Shown: positions 1-11,787, numbered from the stretch's first letter. The stretch: DNA of 58,139 nucleotides from an uncultured Corynebacterium sp. (GCA_946220775.1 CAMIFC010000010.1:1-58139), one strand, 5' to 3'. Numbers and translations are program-made. The notes: generated by a model from the sequence alone, not told the origin.

Positions 1-53
1 ACCCGCGTCTTCAGCTTGGAAGGCTGAGGTATTAGCCACTATACGACATTCCC
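1..53 (-). tRNA. tRNA-Gly(UCC), 3' part cut off by the window edge
   Basis: Read on the minus strand, bases 53 to 47 give an acceptor-like GGGAATG. A D-arm follows (GTA with its pairing TAC), then an anticodon stem TCAGC/GCTGA enclosing the loop CTTCCAA, so the anticodon is UCC. The T-arm and 3' end lie outside the window. The assignment rests on the anticodon loop and the D-arm; the acceptor stem cannot be checked. Confidence 0.8.
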
Positions 54-250
54 ACTGCCGCAAATCCTCGCCATCATACCGGCCCGGCGTGAAGCACGAG
101 GCTTGCTGCGCTCAACACTATACACGTTCCCGAAGCGAATCCAATAACCGCCCCACAACCCACCCCCAACAGACCCCAGATCCGCAAAACCACACCGGAA
201 CGGGCATGCAGTGAAACATAGTTAGCAATCCCACGATATATTAGTGAGAA

Positions 251-299
251 GATTGTTTTATATAGACGATTTATATATCAAAACCATTTCTGGAGAGGC
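251..299 (+). promoter_or_regulatory. A/T-rich promoter region and RBS of the small HTH gene
   Basis: The stretch is much richer in A and T than its surroundings, with TTGTTT at 253 and overlapping TATATA-like hexamers near 272. A GGAGAGG Shine-Dalgarno sequence stands just before the ATG at 300. Exact -35 and -10 boxes cannot be fixed. Bases 54-250 show no gene. Confidence 0.4.
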
Positions 300-539
300 A
301 TGCAGCCCGTAATCATTGACAAGGACACCGGCCGCGAACTGTGGACAGCCACCCAATGCGCTTCCATTTCTGGAACTGCCCGAGGAACGTTCACGAGCTA
401 CGCGGGTCGAGGTCGCGCACCAAAACCCGTGACGAAGTACCAGGGCCTCACCCTCTGGGACTCCCAGGATGTCGAAAGCTGGGTTGAAGCTCGCGCCGCA
501 AAGAAAACCATGGAAGAAAACAATAAGGGCGCGAAGTAA
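300..539 (+). CDS. Small helix-turn-helix (excisionase/AlpA-like) protein
   Basis: 79 residues. The segment WTATQCASISGTARGTFTSY, then GLTLWDSQDVESWVEAR, follows the MerR/excisionase plan: a first helix-turn-helix, a short wing with a hydrophobic strand, and a closing helix that begins at an Asp-Val pair. It presumably binds DNA. GGAGAGG lies just upstream of the ATG. It stands alone between a tRNA gene and rpiB with no integrase nearby, so it may be a host regulator or a remnant of an element once inserted at the tRNA. The target is unknown. Confidence 0.6.
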   Translation: MQPVIIDKDTGRELWTATQCASISGTARGTFTSYAGRGRAPKPVTKYQGLTLWDSQDVESWVEARAAKKTMEENNKGAK

Positions 540-653
540 CCCCTAACCCCCGCCCCCACAAAGACTGGTATCACCACACAGTCGAATGTCGGCACTATTC
601 ACCCCATGTGCCGACTCCTAGGCTCCTGCCTACACAGATGCCCCCCCCAACGG

Positions 654-687
654 GGAACGCCAGCCAAGCTTCACCGGCTGGCGTTCC
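654..687 (-). terminator. Strong hairpin downstream of rpiB
   Basis: A perfect 12-bp inverted repeat, GGAACGCCAGCC and its complement, with a 10-base loop lies just past the rpiB stop. No T-run follows on the minus strand, so termination is inferred from position and stem strength. Confidence 0.5.
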
Positions 688-696
688 AGCCGTGCC

Positions 697-1170
697 TTAG
701 TTCTCCGGCAGCGCTGGAGCCTCACCGGTCTTTTCATATTCGGCAAGGATGTCGATACGGCGCTGGTGACGCTCCGCCTCACTCCATGGCTGTGCGATGA
801 ACGCGTCCACGATGGCCAGTGCCTCCTCTTCCGAGTGCATGCGGCCACCAAGACCAATCAGTTGCGCATTGTTGTGCTCGCGCGCCAGCTTCGCGGTCTC
901 GACCGACCATGCCAGTGCGCAACGCGCACCCGGCACCTTGTTGGCAGCGATCTGCTCACCATTACCGGATCCGCCGAGCACGATCCCCAGCGAACCTTCG
1001 TCAGCAACGACGCGACGTGCTGCTTCGATACAAAACGCTGGGTAGTCGTCATCAGGATCGAACGTGTGGGCACCGCAGTCAATGACCTCGTGGCCAGCGG
1101 ACTTCAAGTGCTCCGCAATGAGGTTCTTCATGTCAAAACCGGCGTGATCTGCACCAAGATAAATTCGCAT
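697..1170 (-). CDS. rpiB: Ribose-5-phosphate isomerase B
   Basis: 157 aa, normal for RpiB/LacAB isomerases, which interconvert ribulose-5-phosphate and ribose-5-phosphate in the pentose phosphate pathway. It opens with MRIYLGADHAGF (phosphate-binding and catalytic Asp-His region) and carries GGSGNGEQIAANKVPG. This is the mycobacterial-type active site with Glu in place of the Cys of E. coli RpiB. The last ~15 residues look disordered. The gene is followed by a hairpin and preceded 4 bp away by the DsbA-like gene on the same strand, so the two are probably co-transcribed. Confidence 0.93.
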   Translation of the reverse strand: MRIYLGADHAGFDMKNLIAEHLKSAGHEVIDCGAHTFDPDDDYPAFCIEAARRVVADEGSLGIVLGGSGNGEQIAANKVPGARCALAWSVETAKLAREHNNAQLIGLGGRMHSEEEALAIVDAFIAQPWSEAERHQRRIDILAEYEKTGEAPALPEN

Positions 1171-1174
1171 GGGT

Positions 1175-1861
1175 TTATCCTAGCGTGGCTTCGTCGTATT
1201 CGGCCTTCGGTCCCTCAGTTCGGGTGCGCTTGAGCTCGAAGAAGTGCGGGTAGTTCCCCAGTGTCACAGACGCGTCGAAAAGTTCACCTGCGATTTCGCC
1301 CTTCGGAATGCGAGTTAGCACTGGCCCGAAGAAGCCACGCCCACCCAGCGCGATGATCGGCGTCCCAACCTCATCCCCCACCAGCGAAATACCCTGTTCG
1401 TGTGTAGTTTTCAGCTGGTCGAGGTACGCGTTGGCGTCCTCGGGATGAATACCCACGCCATCGAGGAAGTCGGACGGCAAACCGATGGCCGTGACTGCCT
1501 CCTTGATGAGGTCATCGTAGGCGTCTGGACGTTGCTTGTCGGCCCGTTTTTCGTTGTGGATCGCCTCGCCCATGAAGGTGTAATAGTCCGCTATCTTGTC
1601 AGGGTGCTTTTCATAGATTGCGGCCGCGACCAGTGCCGGGGCCCAGGCTGCGGTCATCATGTCCATATATCCCGGATCCAAGTCGCGGCCTTCGTTGAGG
1701 ACCGACAGGCTCATCGGGACGAATTCCAGATCAATGTCGCGGACCTTCTCGACCTCCAGCATCCAGCGGCTGGTGACCCACGCGAAGGGGCAGGTCACGT
1801 CAAAATACAGCTGCACTTTCGTTGGAGTTCCGGTTGTAGTGTTGTCGTTCGTATTAGTCAC
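1175..1861 (-). CDS. DsbA-family / Rv2466c-like mycothiol-linked oxidoreductase
   Basis: About 228 aa from the GTG at 1861, which has AAGGAG seven bases upstream; a longer in-frame reading to 1909 adds an implausible Arg-rich start. The N-terminal motif YFDVTCPFAWVTSRW matches the active-site region of DsbA-fold FrnE/Rv2466c proteins, but the usual CPWC is CPFA here, leaving a single Cys. The fold is supported by the cis-Pro segment VGTPIIALGGRGFFGPVL. In relatives the enzyme reduces nitro compounds or disulfides with mycothiol; the loss of the second Cys suggests monothiol chemistry. It probably shares a transcript with rpiB. Confidence 0.8.
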   Translation of the reverse strand: MTNTNDNTTTGTPTKVQLYFDVTCPFAWVTSRWMLEVEKVRDIDLEFVPMSLSVLNEGRDLDPGYMDMMTAAWAPALVAAAIYEKHPDKIADYYTFMGEAIHNEKRADKQRPDAYDDLIKEAVTAIGLPSDFLDGVGIHPEDANAYLDQLKTTHEQGISLVGDEVGTPIIALGGRGFFGPVLTRIPKGEIAGELFDASVTLGNYPHFFELKRTRTEGPKAEYDEATLG

Positions 1862-1980
1862 GATCGTTCTCCTTGTTCCTCGTTCGTCAGAGCATCTCTG
1901 CTTCCCCACCGAGACTAATCACGATCCCGGACACACGCGTTTCAGCATTGCTGTCCGGTCGCACGCGTAGGGTTGTGGAC

Positions 1981-4680
<2,700 letters not shown>

Positions 4681-4682
4681 CA

Positions 4683-5090
4683 ATGAGCAGCTTCTACGAG
4701 GCCGTAGGTGGCGACAAGACCTTCCGGACCATCGTCCACGAGTTCTACAAGCAGATCCCAGACGATGACATCCTCGGGCCGATGTACCCCGCCGATGACC
4801 TCGCAGGTGCCGAAGATCGCCTGCGCTGGTTCCTAGCTCAATACTGGGGCGGGCCGCAGGAATTCAACGCGCAGCGTGGCCACCCCCGACTGCGGATGCG
4901 CCACGCCCGCTTCCCCATCGACGACGCTGCCCGCCAGCGCTGGCTCGACATCATGAGCAAAGCCATCGCCACCGTCGACGATGAAACACTCCCGCCTCAA
5001 CACCGCGCCGCGATGTGGGAACACATGGAGCGGGTGGCAAACATGCTGGTCAACGTCTCGGAAAACCGCTCTGGGCGCAGCTGGGACTAG
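4683..5090 (+). CDS. glbO: Truncated hemoglobin, group II (trHbO)
   Basis: 135 aa, the usual size for a 2-on-2 globin. The order of motifs fits group II: FYEAVGGDKTF, YPADDLAGAEDRLRWFLAQYWGG, HPRLRMRHARFPI with the proximal His in MRHARF, and RQRWLDIM carrying the G8 Trp. It binds heme; relatives take part in O2, NO or peroxide handling. It starts 2 bp after pepN ends, so it is the second gene of that operon. Confidence 0.92.
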   Translation: MSSFYEAVGGDKTFRTIVHEFYKQIPDDDILGPMYPADDLAGAEDRLRWFLAQYWGGPQEFNAQRGHPRLRMRHARFPIDDAARQRWLDIMSKAIATVDDETLPPQHRAAMWEHMERVANMLVNVSENRSGRSWD

Positions 5091-5160
5091 TCGGCTGGGC
5101 GCCTAGGGACGCGTGCACCGGCTGGGCGCCTAGGCACAGGTGCCACTCGGGAGCCTAGGG
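5091..5160. repeat. Short imperfect tandem repeat between convergent genes
   Basis: CGGCTGGGCGCCTAGG occurs twice about 27 bp apart, and a third degenerate copy (TCGGGAGCCTAGG) follows. It fills the gap between the plus-strand globin gene and the minus-strand gene at 5155. Each unit contains the palindrome GGCGCC next to CCTAGG. No function is evident. Confidence 0.6.
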
Positions 5161-5982
5161 CACCCGCGCCAGTCCGCCTGGCCGCGGGGCATACAGCGTG
5201 CCAAAAAGCCCATCCACACGGATCCACGAGCCAACGGCGCTCACCCGCACCACATCAACATCCCGCTTCGGGTTGCCATTATCCGCCGCCAACCGCTCCG
5301 CCCGCGCGCGGAGCTGCGCCGATGGCTCATTCACCACCCCCGCGGCCCCCAACGCCGCAATCATCCGGCCCGTCAGATTCACCACCAACGAAGAATCATC
5401 ATCCGCCGAAACCTCAATAACATCCTGCTCCAGCAGCGACCGAGCAATCCCCGCCGGCCCACCACTAACTTCCTGTTCCTCCCCCATCTCGCGGTGCGCA
5501 TCGCGAACCACACCCGCCGGAACCCAATCCACCAGGTGGTAGCCAGATAGTGGCGGCAACGCACCACGCCACAGCAAATCCGAGCGCGCCCCAGCGTGCA
5601 CGACCGCGCCCTTCTCCCCAATCGTTGACTCAGTGTGATCCCCCGACGCCAGCGCCGCCGTCAATCCCGCCTTCAGTTGGGACGCCATGACCACCGCAGT
5701 ATCCTCCTCCAACGGAGTCTCCTCCCCCGGCACTTCATCGAAGACCACAGCATTTGGGAGTCGCTGCGTGACAACGCAGCCCAATGGCGTCGAAAAGAAA
5801 AGATCTAACCCCCCGGGCAACGGACGTAACCGGACGAACGCTCCCGAATCCATCGCCAACAGACGATCCGCGACGGACGCGATGCGCTGCAACGTGCCCC
5901 GGCGCGTGGTTGGGGCCAGCCGGATCGCGATGGAATCGGAACCGGCCGAGCCAGCGGAAGACAGTGAAGACAAAGAAGCCAT
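5155..5982 (-). CDS. Uncharacterised conserved-looking protein
   Basis: 275 aa from the ATG at 5982; the longer reading would overlap the upstream thioesterase gene and adds a basic, low-complexity start. I recognise no catalytic motif. The sequence has a segment FVRLRPLPGGLDLFFSTPLGCVVTQRL and ends with VRVSAVGSWIRVDGLFGTLY. No membrane helix or signal peptide is seen. It begins 10 bp after the thioesterase stop, so the two are probably one operon. Confidence 0.7.
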   Translation of the reverse strand: MASLSSLSSAGSAGSDSIAIRLAPTTRRGTLQRIASVADRLLAMDSGAFVRLRPLPGGLDLFFSTPLGCVVTQRLPNAVVFDEVPGEETPLEEDTAVVMASQLKAGLTAALASGDHTESTIGEKGAVVHAGARSDLLWRGALPPLSGYHLVDWVPAGVVRDAHREMGEEQEVSGGPAGIARSLLEQDVIEVSADDDSSLVVNLTGRMIAALGAAGVVNEPSAQLRARAERLAADNGNPKRDVDVVRVSAVGSWIRVDGLFGTLYAPRPGGLARVP

Positions 5983-5992
5983 GGCGACCAGC

Positions 5993-6493
5993 CTAGGCTC
6001 GCCGCGCCTTCTCTGCTTCCTCCCGGCTCGAGACGCCCGGGCCATCATCGTCGCCCTCGACGGGAACGAAGAACATGCGCAGGTTCTTCAGGTCGTATTC
6101 CGTCCACTCGCGAGACTTGCCGGTCATCATGTCCATGGCCACCATCACGGTGTCGATGGTGCATGCGACCCTGCCGATGCCGTCTTTGACCTGCTGGCGG
6201 GTGGTGAAGGACTTTTTTCCGATATCGGTGATGAACGTGGAGACGGCAACCTGGGACTCCCCCGGCGACAACGGTTGCGGGTAGTCCACCGTCGCGTGGC
6301 GAACGAAAAATGGCGGGACGGCGATGTCCAATTCGCTAAGCACATCCCGCAGGAAGATCATGCGGGCATCCTGTGCGAACTCGAGGTATTTGGCGTTGTT
6401 GACATGCTGGTATTGATCGAAATCAGACCAGCGTAGGTCGATCCGACAAGTGTGCCAACGATTCCCCGTTTGTTCGTGTGTGATGAATGCCAT
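5993..6493 (-). CDS. Hotdog-fold acyl-CoA thioesterase
   Basis: 166 aa from the ATG at 6493, which has AAGGAC just upstream; the longer reading adds 29 unrelated residues. The sequence RWSDFDQYQHVNNAKYLEFAQDARM is the classic 4-hydroxybenzoyl-CoA thioesterase signature, with Asp as the usual catalytic or structural acid. Such enzymes hydrolyse acyl-CoA thioesters; the substrate cannot be told. The C-terminal ~20 residues are acidic and probably disordered. Confidence 0.85.
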   Translation of the reverse strand: MAFITHEQTGNRWHTCRIDLRWSDFDQYQHVNNAKYLEFAQDARMIFLRDVLSELDIAVPPFFVRHATVDYPQPLSPGESQVAVSTFITDIGKKSFTTRQQVKDGIGRVACTIDTVMVAMDMMTGKSREWTEYDLKNLRMFFVPVEGDDDGPGVSSREEAEKARRA

Positions 6494-6630
6494 TGTCCTT
6501 AGGATATCCTTCCGCAATGATTTGCCGAGATTCAGATCGAGTGCGCAAAACTCGTGGCGAATGCAGTGCTCTAAATACAAACTGAAATTCTAAACAAAAC
6601 GTTTCAGTTTCCAAAGCTTAAGTTATATCA

Positions 6631-6680
6631 ATAAAAAGACGCGGAGGACACAACACTTAGAAATGTGCGTGCCCTCCGCG
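6631..6680 (-). terminator. Intrinsic terminator of ettA
   Basis: On the minus strand CGCGGAGG pairs with CCTCCGCG and is followed by TCTTTTTATT. It lies about 25 bp past the ettA stop. Confidence 0.85.
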
Positions 6681-6702
6681 GGTTTTACTACGTCGAGTGT
6701 GC

Positions 6703-8373
6703 CTATCGGGTCAGGCGACGGTGCGTGACGCGAGACGGGCGAGCCGCCTCCGCGCCGAGGCGCTCGACCTTGTTCTTCTCGTAGTCCTCGAAGTTGCCCT
6801 CGAACCAGTACCACTGACCTTCAGCAATGTTGCCTTCCCACGCGAGGATGTGGGTACAGGTACGGTCCAGGAACCAACGGTCGTGCGAAATCACCACGGC
6901 ACAGCCAGGGAACTTCTGCAGCGCGTTTTCCAGGGAGCCCAGGGTTTCGACATCCAGGTCGTTTGTCGGCTCGTCAAGCAGGATCAGGTTGCCTCCCTGC
7001 TTCAGCGTGAGCGCCAGGTTCAGGCGGTTGCGCTCACCACCGGACAAAACCTTGGATGGCTTCTGTTGGTCTGCACCCTTGAATCCGAATGCGGACAGGT
7101 ATGCGCGCGATGGCATCTCGTTCTGGCCAACGACGATGTAATCCAGCCCGTCGGAGACAACTTCCCACACGGTCTTTTCTGGGTCGATGTTCTCGCGATT
7201 CTGGTCAACGTAGCTCAGCTGAACGGTGGAGCCGACCTTGACCTCACCGGAGTCCGGCTGTTCCAGGCCAACGATGGTCTTGAACAGGGTGGTCTTACCC
7301 ACACCGTTCGGGCCGATCACACCGACGATGCCGTTGCGTGGCAGGGTGAAGCTCAAATCCTTGATCAGCACGCGGCCGTCGAAGCCCTTGGTCAGGTTCT
7401 TCACTTCGACAACCTGATTACCCAGGCGCGGTGGGGTTGGGATCTGGATCTCTTCGAAGTCGAGCTTCTTGTACTGCTCGGCCTCCGCAGCCATTTCCTC
7501 GTAGCGCTGCAGGCGGGCCTTGTTCTTGGCCTGGCGAGCCTTAGCACCAGAACGCACCCACGCCAGCTCCTCGCGCAGCCGCTTCTGCAGCTTCTGATCC
7601 TTCTTACCTGCGACCTCCAGGCGCTGTGCCTTGGTCTCCAGGTAGGTGGAGTAGTTGCCCTCGTATGGGTACAGCTTGCCGCGGTCGACTTCACAGATCC
7701 AGCCGGCGACGTGGTCGAGGAAGTAACGGTCGTGTGTCACGGCCAGGACGGCACCCTTATAATCTGCCAGGTGCTTCTCCAGCCACAGAACGGACTCAGC
7801 GTCGAGGTGGTTAGTAGGCTCGTCGAGCAGCAACAGGTCTGGCTCCGACAGCAGCAGCTTCGCCAGCGCCACGCGGCGACGCTCACCACCGGACAGGTGG
7901 GTCACTGGCGCATCGGACGGTGGGCAGCGAAGTGCTTCCATGGCCTGCTCGATCTTCGAGTCGACCTCCCACGCGTCAGCTGCATCGAGTTCTTCCTGCA
8001 GCTTGCCCATTTCTTCCATGAGCTCGTCGGAGTAATTGGTCGCCATTTCCTCGGCGATTTCCTCGAAGCGCTGCTTCTTTTCGAAGATGTCGCCGAGGCC
8101 TTCCTCGACGTTCTCCCGCACCGTCTTCTCCTCGTTCAGAGGTGGTTCCTGCTGCAGGATGCCGACGGTGGCGCCGGGGTCCAGGAACGCCTCGCCGTTA
8201 GACGGCTGATCCAGGCCAGCCATGATCTTCAAGATCGAGGACTTACCGGCACCGTTCGGCCCAACGACACCAATCTTGGCGCCGGGGTAGAACATCATTG
8301 TGACGTCGTCAAGAATGACCTTGTCGCCGTGCGTCTTGCGCACGTTCTTCATGGTGTAAATAAACTCGCCCAC
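6703..8373 (-). CDS. ettA: ABC-F translation factor EttA (energy-dependent translational throttle)
   Basis: 556 aa, full length. There are two ATPase cassettes: Walker A GPNGAGKSS and GPNGVGKTT, signatures LSGGERRRVALAK and LSGGERNRLNLAL, and Walker B LLLLDEPTNHLD and LILLDEPTNDLD. An Arg-rich linker lies between them, and the opening FIYTMKNVRKTHGDKVILDDV is typical of EttA. It has no membrane domain: it binds the ribosomal E site and gates elongation by ATP state. The start is a GTG; TAATTA lies 7 bases before it and no Shine-Dalgarno is in range, so the mRNA may be leaderless (inference). Confidence 0.95.
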   Translation of the reverse strand: MGEFIYTMKNVRKTHGDKVILDDVTMMFYPGAKIGVVGPNGAGKSSILKIMAGLDQPSNGEAFLDPGATVGILQQEPPLNEEKTVRENVEEGLGDIFEKKQRFEEIAEEMATNYSDELMEEMGKLQEELDAADAWEVDSKIEQAMEALRCPPSDAPVTHLSGGERRRVALAKLLLSEPDLLLLDEPTNHLDAESVLWLEKHLADYKGAVLAVTHDRYFLDHVAGWICEVDRGKLYPYEGNYSTYLETKAQRLEVAGKKDQKLQKRLREELAWVRSGAKARQAKNKARLQRYEEMAAEAEQYKKLDFEEIQIPTPPRLGNQVVEVKNLTKGFDGRVLIKDLSFTLPRNGIVGVIGPNGVGKTTLFKTIVGLEQPDSGEVKVGSTVQLSYVDQNRENIDPEKTVWEVVSDGLDYIVVGQNEMPSRAYLSAFGFKGADQQKPSKVLSGGERNRLNLALTLKQGGNLILLDEPTNDLDVETLGSLENALQKFPGCAVVISHDRWFLDRTCTHILAWEGNIAEGQWYWFEGNFEDYEKNKVERLGAEAARPSRVTHRRLTR

Positions 8374-8490
8374 GGTGAACTAATTAAGCCTTTCCGAACA
8401 GACAACTGGGATGATAAATAATCCGTACCACAGTCTACGTGTTCAGCAGCGATTCTTTGATTCCCGTGGGCGAGCAGACCAGCTGATCAA

Positions 8491-9084
8491 CTAAAACGGT
8501 GGCTCGGTCTTCGATAGGCCGGCCGCCGCTCCGGCAAACCCCTTAGCTTCACCATCCGATCCGGCCCCGCTGCCGACACCCGCGCCGACGAGTTCGCGGT
8601 CTCCTGGAACAGTGTCTGAAGCGGCGACAGTTCCTGCGTCCGCCCCGGTGGTCTCCCCTGCCATGGTGCCTTCGCCTGTTGCCTGCTGCTCAATCGCCTT
8701 CACCGGTGGCTTGATTTCTTGGGTGGTCACCAGCAGACGCGACATGTCTGGGCCAATGTGGCTGGCTCGGACATGCACCCGAGACCTCGTAACCTCGTTA
8801 TCGTTCTCGTCCTTCGTCTTCCACGTCCCCTGGATCAGCTTCCCCATCACCAGGACCGGCATCCCCACTCGGGTTCGTGCAACCACTTCCTCGGCCAGGC
8901 GTCCCCAACATTGAACACTGAGGAAGGACACCTGCCCATCCACCCACACCCCATCGCGGTTTTGGTAGCGCGGATTAACGGCTAGCCGGAAAATCGCCAT
9001 TTTGGTCGTTGCGGTCGCGACTTTCATTTCCGCTGGGGCGGCGATGTTGCCGACTAGGTTGACGTGTGACAAATGCATGCTCAT
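8491..9084 (-). CDS. ssb: Single-stranded DNA-binding protein (chromosomal)
   Basis: 197 aa. An OB-fold of about 115 residues (HVNLVGNIAAPAEMKV, FRLAVNPRYQNRDG, FLSVQCWGRLAEEVVARTRVGMPVLVMGKL) is followed by a low-complexity Gly/Ala linker and the tip TEPPF, a degenerate form of the acidic DDDxPF interaction tip. AAGGAG stands six bases before the ATG. With the phage SSB at 40.4 kb this cell has at least two. It lacks the rpsF/rpsR neighbours of the main ssb locus, so it may be an accessory SsbB-type protein (inference). Confidence 0.9.
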   Translation of the reverse strand: MSMHLSHVNLVGNIAAPAEMKVATATTKMAIFRLAVNPRYQNRDGVWVDGQVSFLSVQCWGRLAEEVVARTRVGMPVLVMGKLIQGTWKTKDENDNEVTRSRVHVRASHIGPDMSRLLVTTQEIKPPVKAIEQQATGEGTMAGETTGADAGTVAASDTVPGDRELVGAGVGSGAGSDGEAKGFAGAAAGLSKTEPPF

Positions 9085-9274
9085 GGTGTTCTCCTTCGAT
9101 TCTGTGCGATTCCCCCTACCGACAGTCCCCCGTGGCAGGATTGCGAGCTGCTGCGCCCGCCTGTGACGGGCACGTTTTGAGTTCTACCCCACGTTCGTAT
9201 TCCGCATTTTTTAGGACGCCACCCCCTGTGCACAACATCGCCCCACATCGCGAGTTATCCCCAAGCAGGAAAAT

Positions 9275-9329
9275 GGGCCTTGACAACCACGCGATGTGCT
9301 GCGTGGCCATCAAGGCCCTTGTTTTTTTT
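9275..9329. terminator. Long hairpin terminator with T-run on the plus strand
   Basis: GGGCCTTG at 9275 pairs with CAAGGCCC at 9311, with inner CCACGC/GCGTGG pairs and then eight T on the plus strand. On the minus strand the hairpin lies just downstream of ctaG and is followed by only four T. It may work in both directions. Confidence 0.75.
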
Positions 9330-9358
9330 GGGGGGGCACCACCCCCGGGTTGAGGGAG

Positions 9359-11578
9359 TTAGTTCGATCCTGGCCCGTGAATGTCATGCTCGGGGCTCGG
9401 CAGATCCGTGAACTTTTGTTTCTTCCGCCGGGCGTTCTTCTTTCGAATGCTCTTATCCGTGTGGAACTGGCTTTGCACGGATTCTTCCTCATAGTCCGCG
9501 CCGTAGTATTCCTGCTGGCCGAAGTCGCTGCGGCGTTCGGACAGCCCGGCCAACATGTCGTTGTAGGCCTGCAGGTCCTGGTCACCGGAACGTTCTTCGC
9601 GGCGGTCGTAGCGCTTAGCCTCGCGCTGTTCGGCGCGGTACCACTGAACGGAGTGCGCGATCGTCACGATGAGCAGCGGCAATTCGCCAAGCCCCCACGC
9701 GATGGAACCACCAATCCATTGGTCACGAACAAAGTCCACGTAGAAGGGGAAGTCCAGCCGTTCGTAGAAGTCCAGGTTGAGTGGAGTTCGCATCTGCATC
9801 AGCGCGATGCCGAACCACGCGTGGAACACCACGGCACCGAATAGCACCAGCATCTTGTTGAAGGCGCTGACGTTGCGCGGGGCGGCGTCCACACCAATGA
9901 TCACCCAGAAGAAGATGTACCCGGAGATCACGAAGTGGATCATCATGAACAAGTGTCCAGCGTGCTTATCCGCGGTCACGTCGAATAGTGCGGACAGGTA
10001 GAGCCAGTAGAAGCCGACCACAAACTGGATGGCTGCAACAATTGGGTTGGTCCAGAATCGGGATACTGGGTTGTTGATGAAGACGACCAGCCACTCTCGT
10101 GGGCCTGGCACGCCATTCCGGCCTGCAGCTGGTAAAGCGCGCAGGAAGAGTGTCATTGGACCGCCGAGAACCCAGCAGATCGGCACCAACATGGCCAGCA
10201 GCATGTGCTGCAGCATGTGTGGTGAGAACATCGCCATGGCGTACATTCCCAGACCAGAGCAGGTGGAATACAGCAAGACCAAGTTGCCGGCCGTCCACCA
10301 TGCGAGGCGATTGATCGGCCACTCCACGCCCTTCTTGCGCAGCGACCACCAGGCCCACATGTAGAACCCCTGCAGTAGCAAGGCGATTGGACCGAAGACC
10401 CAGTCGAACCGGAGCATGAAGAACATGTGCAGGTAGTTCGGCGCCTCGGTCAGAGTGAAGCCCAGCAGCACGTCCTGGGTGGTGATATCAATCTGCTCCG
10501 GCAGCGGCGGCGGAATGCGAGACAGCGACACCGCCACACCAACCGTCGCCGCCATGACCAGGATTTCGCCAATCGCCAGACGGATGAACGGCGCACGCTG
10601 CGCAGCGGTCATCTTGCCATTGTCCCCTTCGGCAGCTTCCAGCTTGGGAATCAGCTTCTCCCGGTGGAAGTAGCCAAACCCCACCAACACGATCCCTAGT
10701 ACTGCCTTGGCCGTAATGACCAGGCCGTAGTCGGTGGTCAGCCACTCCGTGAACTTCACACGGATCGCCGCATTAACCACACCGGAAATCAGCACCGCGA
10801 TGATCGCGCACAGCGCCAAGAAGCTGTACCGCTTCGTGATCAGAGCCAAGTGCGGGCCACGACGTTTTGCGTGCGCCACCAGCGCCATCAGGCCACCAAT
10901 CCACACCGCGGACGCCAACAGGTGCCACAAGAAAGAGTTCACACCCACGTCGTGGTTACCACCAGATGCGGAGTGCCCCTCCAGCGCCAACGGGACCATG
11001 GAACACAGCGCCAGCGCTAGGAACACCGGCTGCCAAATCCACTTTCGGGTCAGCATCGAGCCCAACCACGTAATGCCCGCAATGATCGCCACAGCTAACC
11101 ACGCCTGCGCGGTCGATACCTGGGAAATCGCGACTCCCCACAAGTCGGGCTGCAGGGTTTCCTTCAGTGGCGCCCCACTGACGTCCGAAAGATACATCGG
11201 AATCAACAACAGGGAGAACAACATCCACAGGAAGGAACTCCACCGCCCCGTGTTGGCGGCCTGGAAACCGTCATAATCCAGGTAGCCGTCCTTGCGCGGC
11301 GGTGGGCCGAACGAGCTCATCAGGAAGGACCCCACCGACAGGCAACCGACGATCGTCGCGGCAGACCGCAAGAAAGGCAGTCCGAAGGACGTCAATTTGC
11401 CGGGGTCAGGAATACCCAACGCCGCGAGTGACTCGCCAAGGAACTCCACGCTGATCGTGGCTCCGACGACACCTGCGGCCAAAAACGCTGCGATATAGAC
11501 GAACACCGGGGTGCTGATCTTGCTGCTTCGCGCAGGTCGTTGCGCGGCAGCGGGAACGGACTTTGTAGGCGCAGACAT
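9359..11578 (-). CDS. CopD/CtaG fusion: cytochrome c oxidase assembly / copper membrane protein
   Basis: About 739 aa with many hydrophobic segments. The N-terminal half is CopD-like (GVNSFLWHLLASAVWIGGLMAL). The C-terminal half is a caa3_CtaG-type domain (SPHMLQHMLLAMLVPICW, HFVISGYIFFWVIIGVDAAP). A soluble acidic and basic tail of ~100 residues ends the protein. Such fusions are standard in mycolata and serve copper insertion into cytochrome oxidase at the membrane. I chose the start MSAPTKS; an in-frame ATG 12 bases earlier is also possible. No other oxidase gene is adjacent. Confidence 0.88.
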   Translation of the reverse strand: MSAPTKSVPAAAQRPARSSKISTPVFVYIAAFLAAGVVGATISVEFLGESLAALGIPDPGKLTSFGLPFLRSAATIVGCLSVGSFLMSSFGPPPRKDGYLDYDGFQAANTGRWSSFLWMLFSLLLIPMYLSDVSGAPLKETLQPDLWGVAISQVSTAQAWLAVAIIAGITWLGSMLTRKWIWQPVFLALALCSMVPLALEGHSASGGNHDVGVNSFLWHLLASAVWIGGLMALVAHAKRRGPHLALITKRYSFLALCAIIAVLISGVVNAAIRVKFTEWLTTDYGLVITAKAVLGIVLVGFGYFHREKLIPKLEAAEGDNGKMTAAQRAPFIRLAIGEILVMAATVGVAVSLSRIPPPLPEQIDITTQDVLLGFTLTEAPNYLHMFFMLRFDWVFGPIALLLQGFYMWAWWSLRKKGVEWPINRLAWWTAGNLVLLYSTCSGLGMYAMAMFSPHMLQHMLLAMLVPICWVLGGPMTLFLRALPAAGRNGVPGPREWLVVFINNPVSRFWTNPIVAAIQFVVGFYWLYLSALFDVTADKHAGHLFMMIHFVISGYIFFWVIIGVDAAPRNVSAFNKMLVLFGAVVFHAWFGIALMQMRTPLNLDFYERLDFPFYVDFVRDQWIGGSIAWGLGELPLLIVTIAHSVQWYRAEQREAKRYDRREERSGDQDLQAYNDMLAGLSERRSDFGQQEYYGADYEEESVQSQFHTDKSIRKKNARRKKQKFTDLPSPEHDIHGPGSN

Positions 11579-11713
11579 ACCTCTGACCATACCTTTCGAC
11601 CCCCTGAGTTCCATTTCTGCAGGTATCAACTAATCTATTTAGCGGTAACGCACCCATCTCGGGGGTTTTCGGTGTAACCGATGGAGCCCGCAACCGGGGT
11701 GGTGACGTTGTTA

Positions 11714-11787
11714 GCCTCCGTAGCTCAGTGGATTAGAGCAGAGGGTTTCTACCCCTTGTGTCGCGGGTTCGAATCCTGCCGGGGGCA
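11714..11787 (+). tRNA. tRNA-Arg(UCU), phage integration site
   Basis: 74 nt with a full cloverleaf: acceptor GCCTCCG/CGGGGGC, D-stem GCTC/GAGC, anticodon stem GAGGG/CCCTT around loop TTTCTAC (anticodon UCU), T-arm GCGGG-TTCGAAT-CCTGC, discriminator A. Its last 23 bases plus one more form attL, so the 3' end of the gene is phage-derived and the tRNA stays intact after integration. Confidence 0.96.

Noticed and set aside
300..539. HTH gene at 300 as part of a second prophage
   Set aside because: No integrase, att duplication or other phage gene occurs in 1-11700; at most it is a remnant.
6703..8373. ettA as an antibiotic-resistance ABC-F or membrane transporter
   Set aside because: The opening FIYTMKNVRKTHGDK and the linker match housekeeping EttA, and there are no membrane helices.
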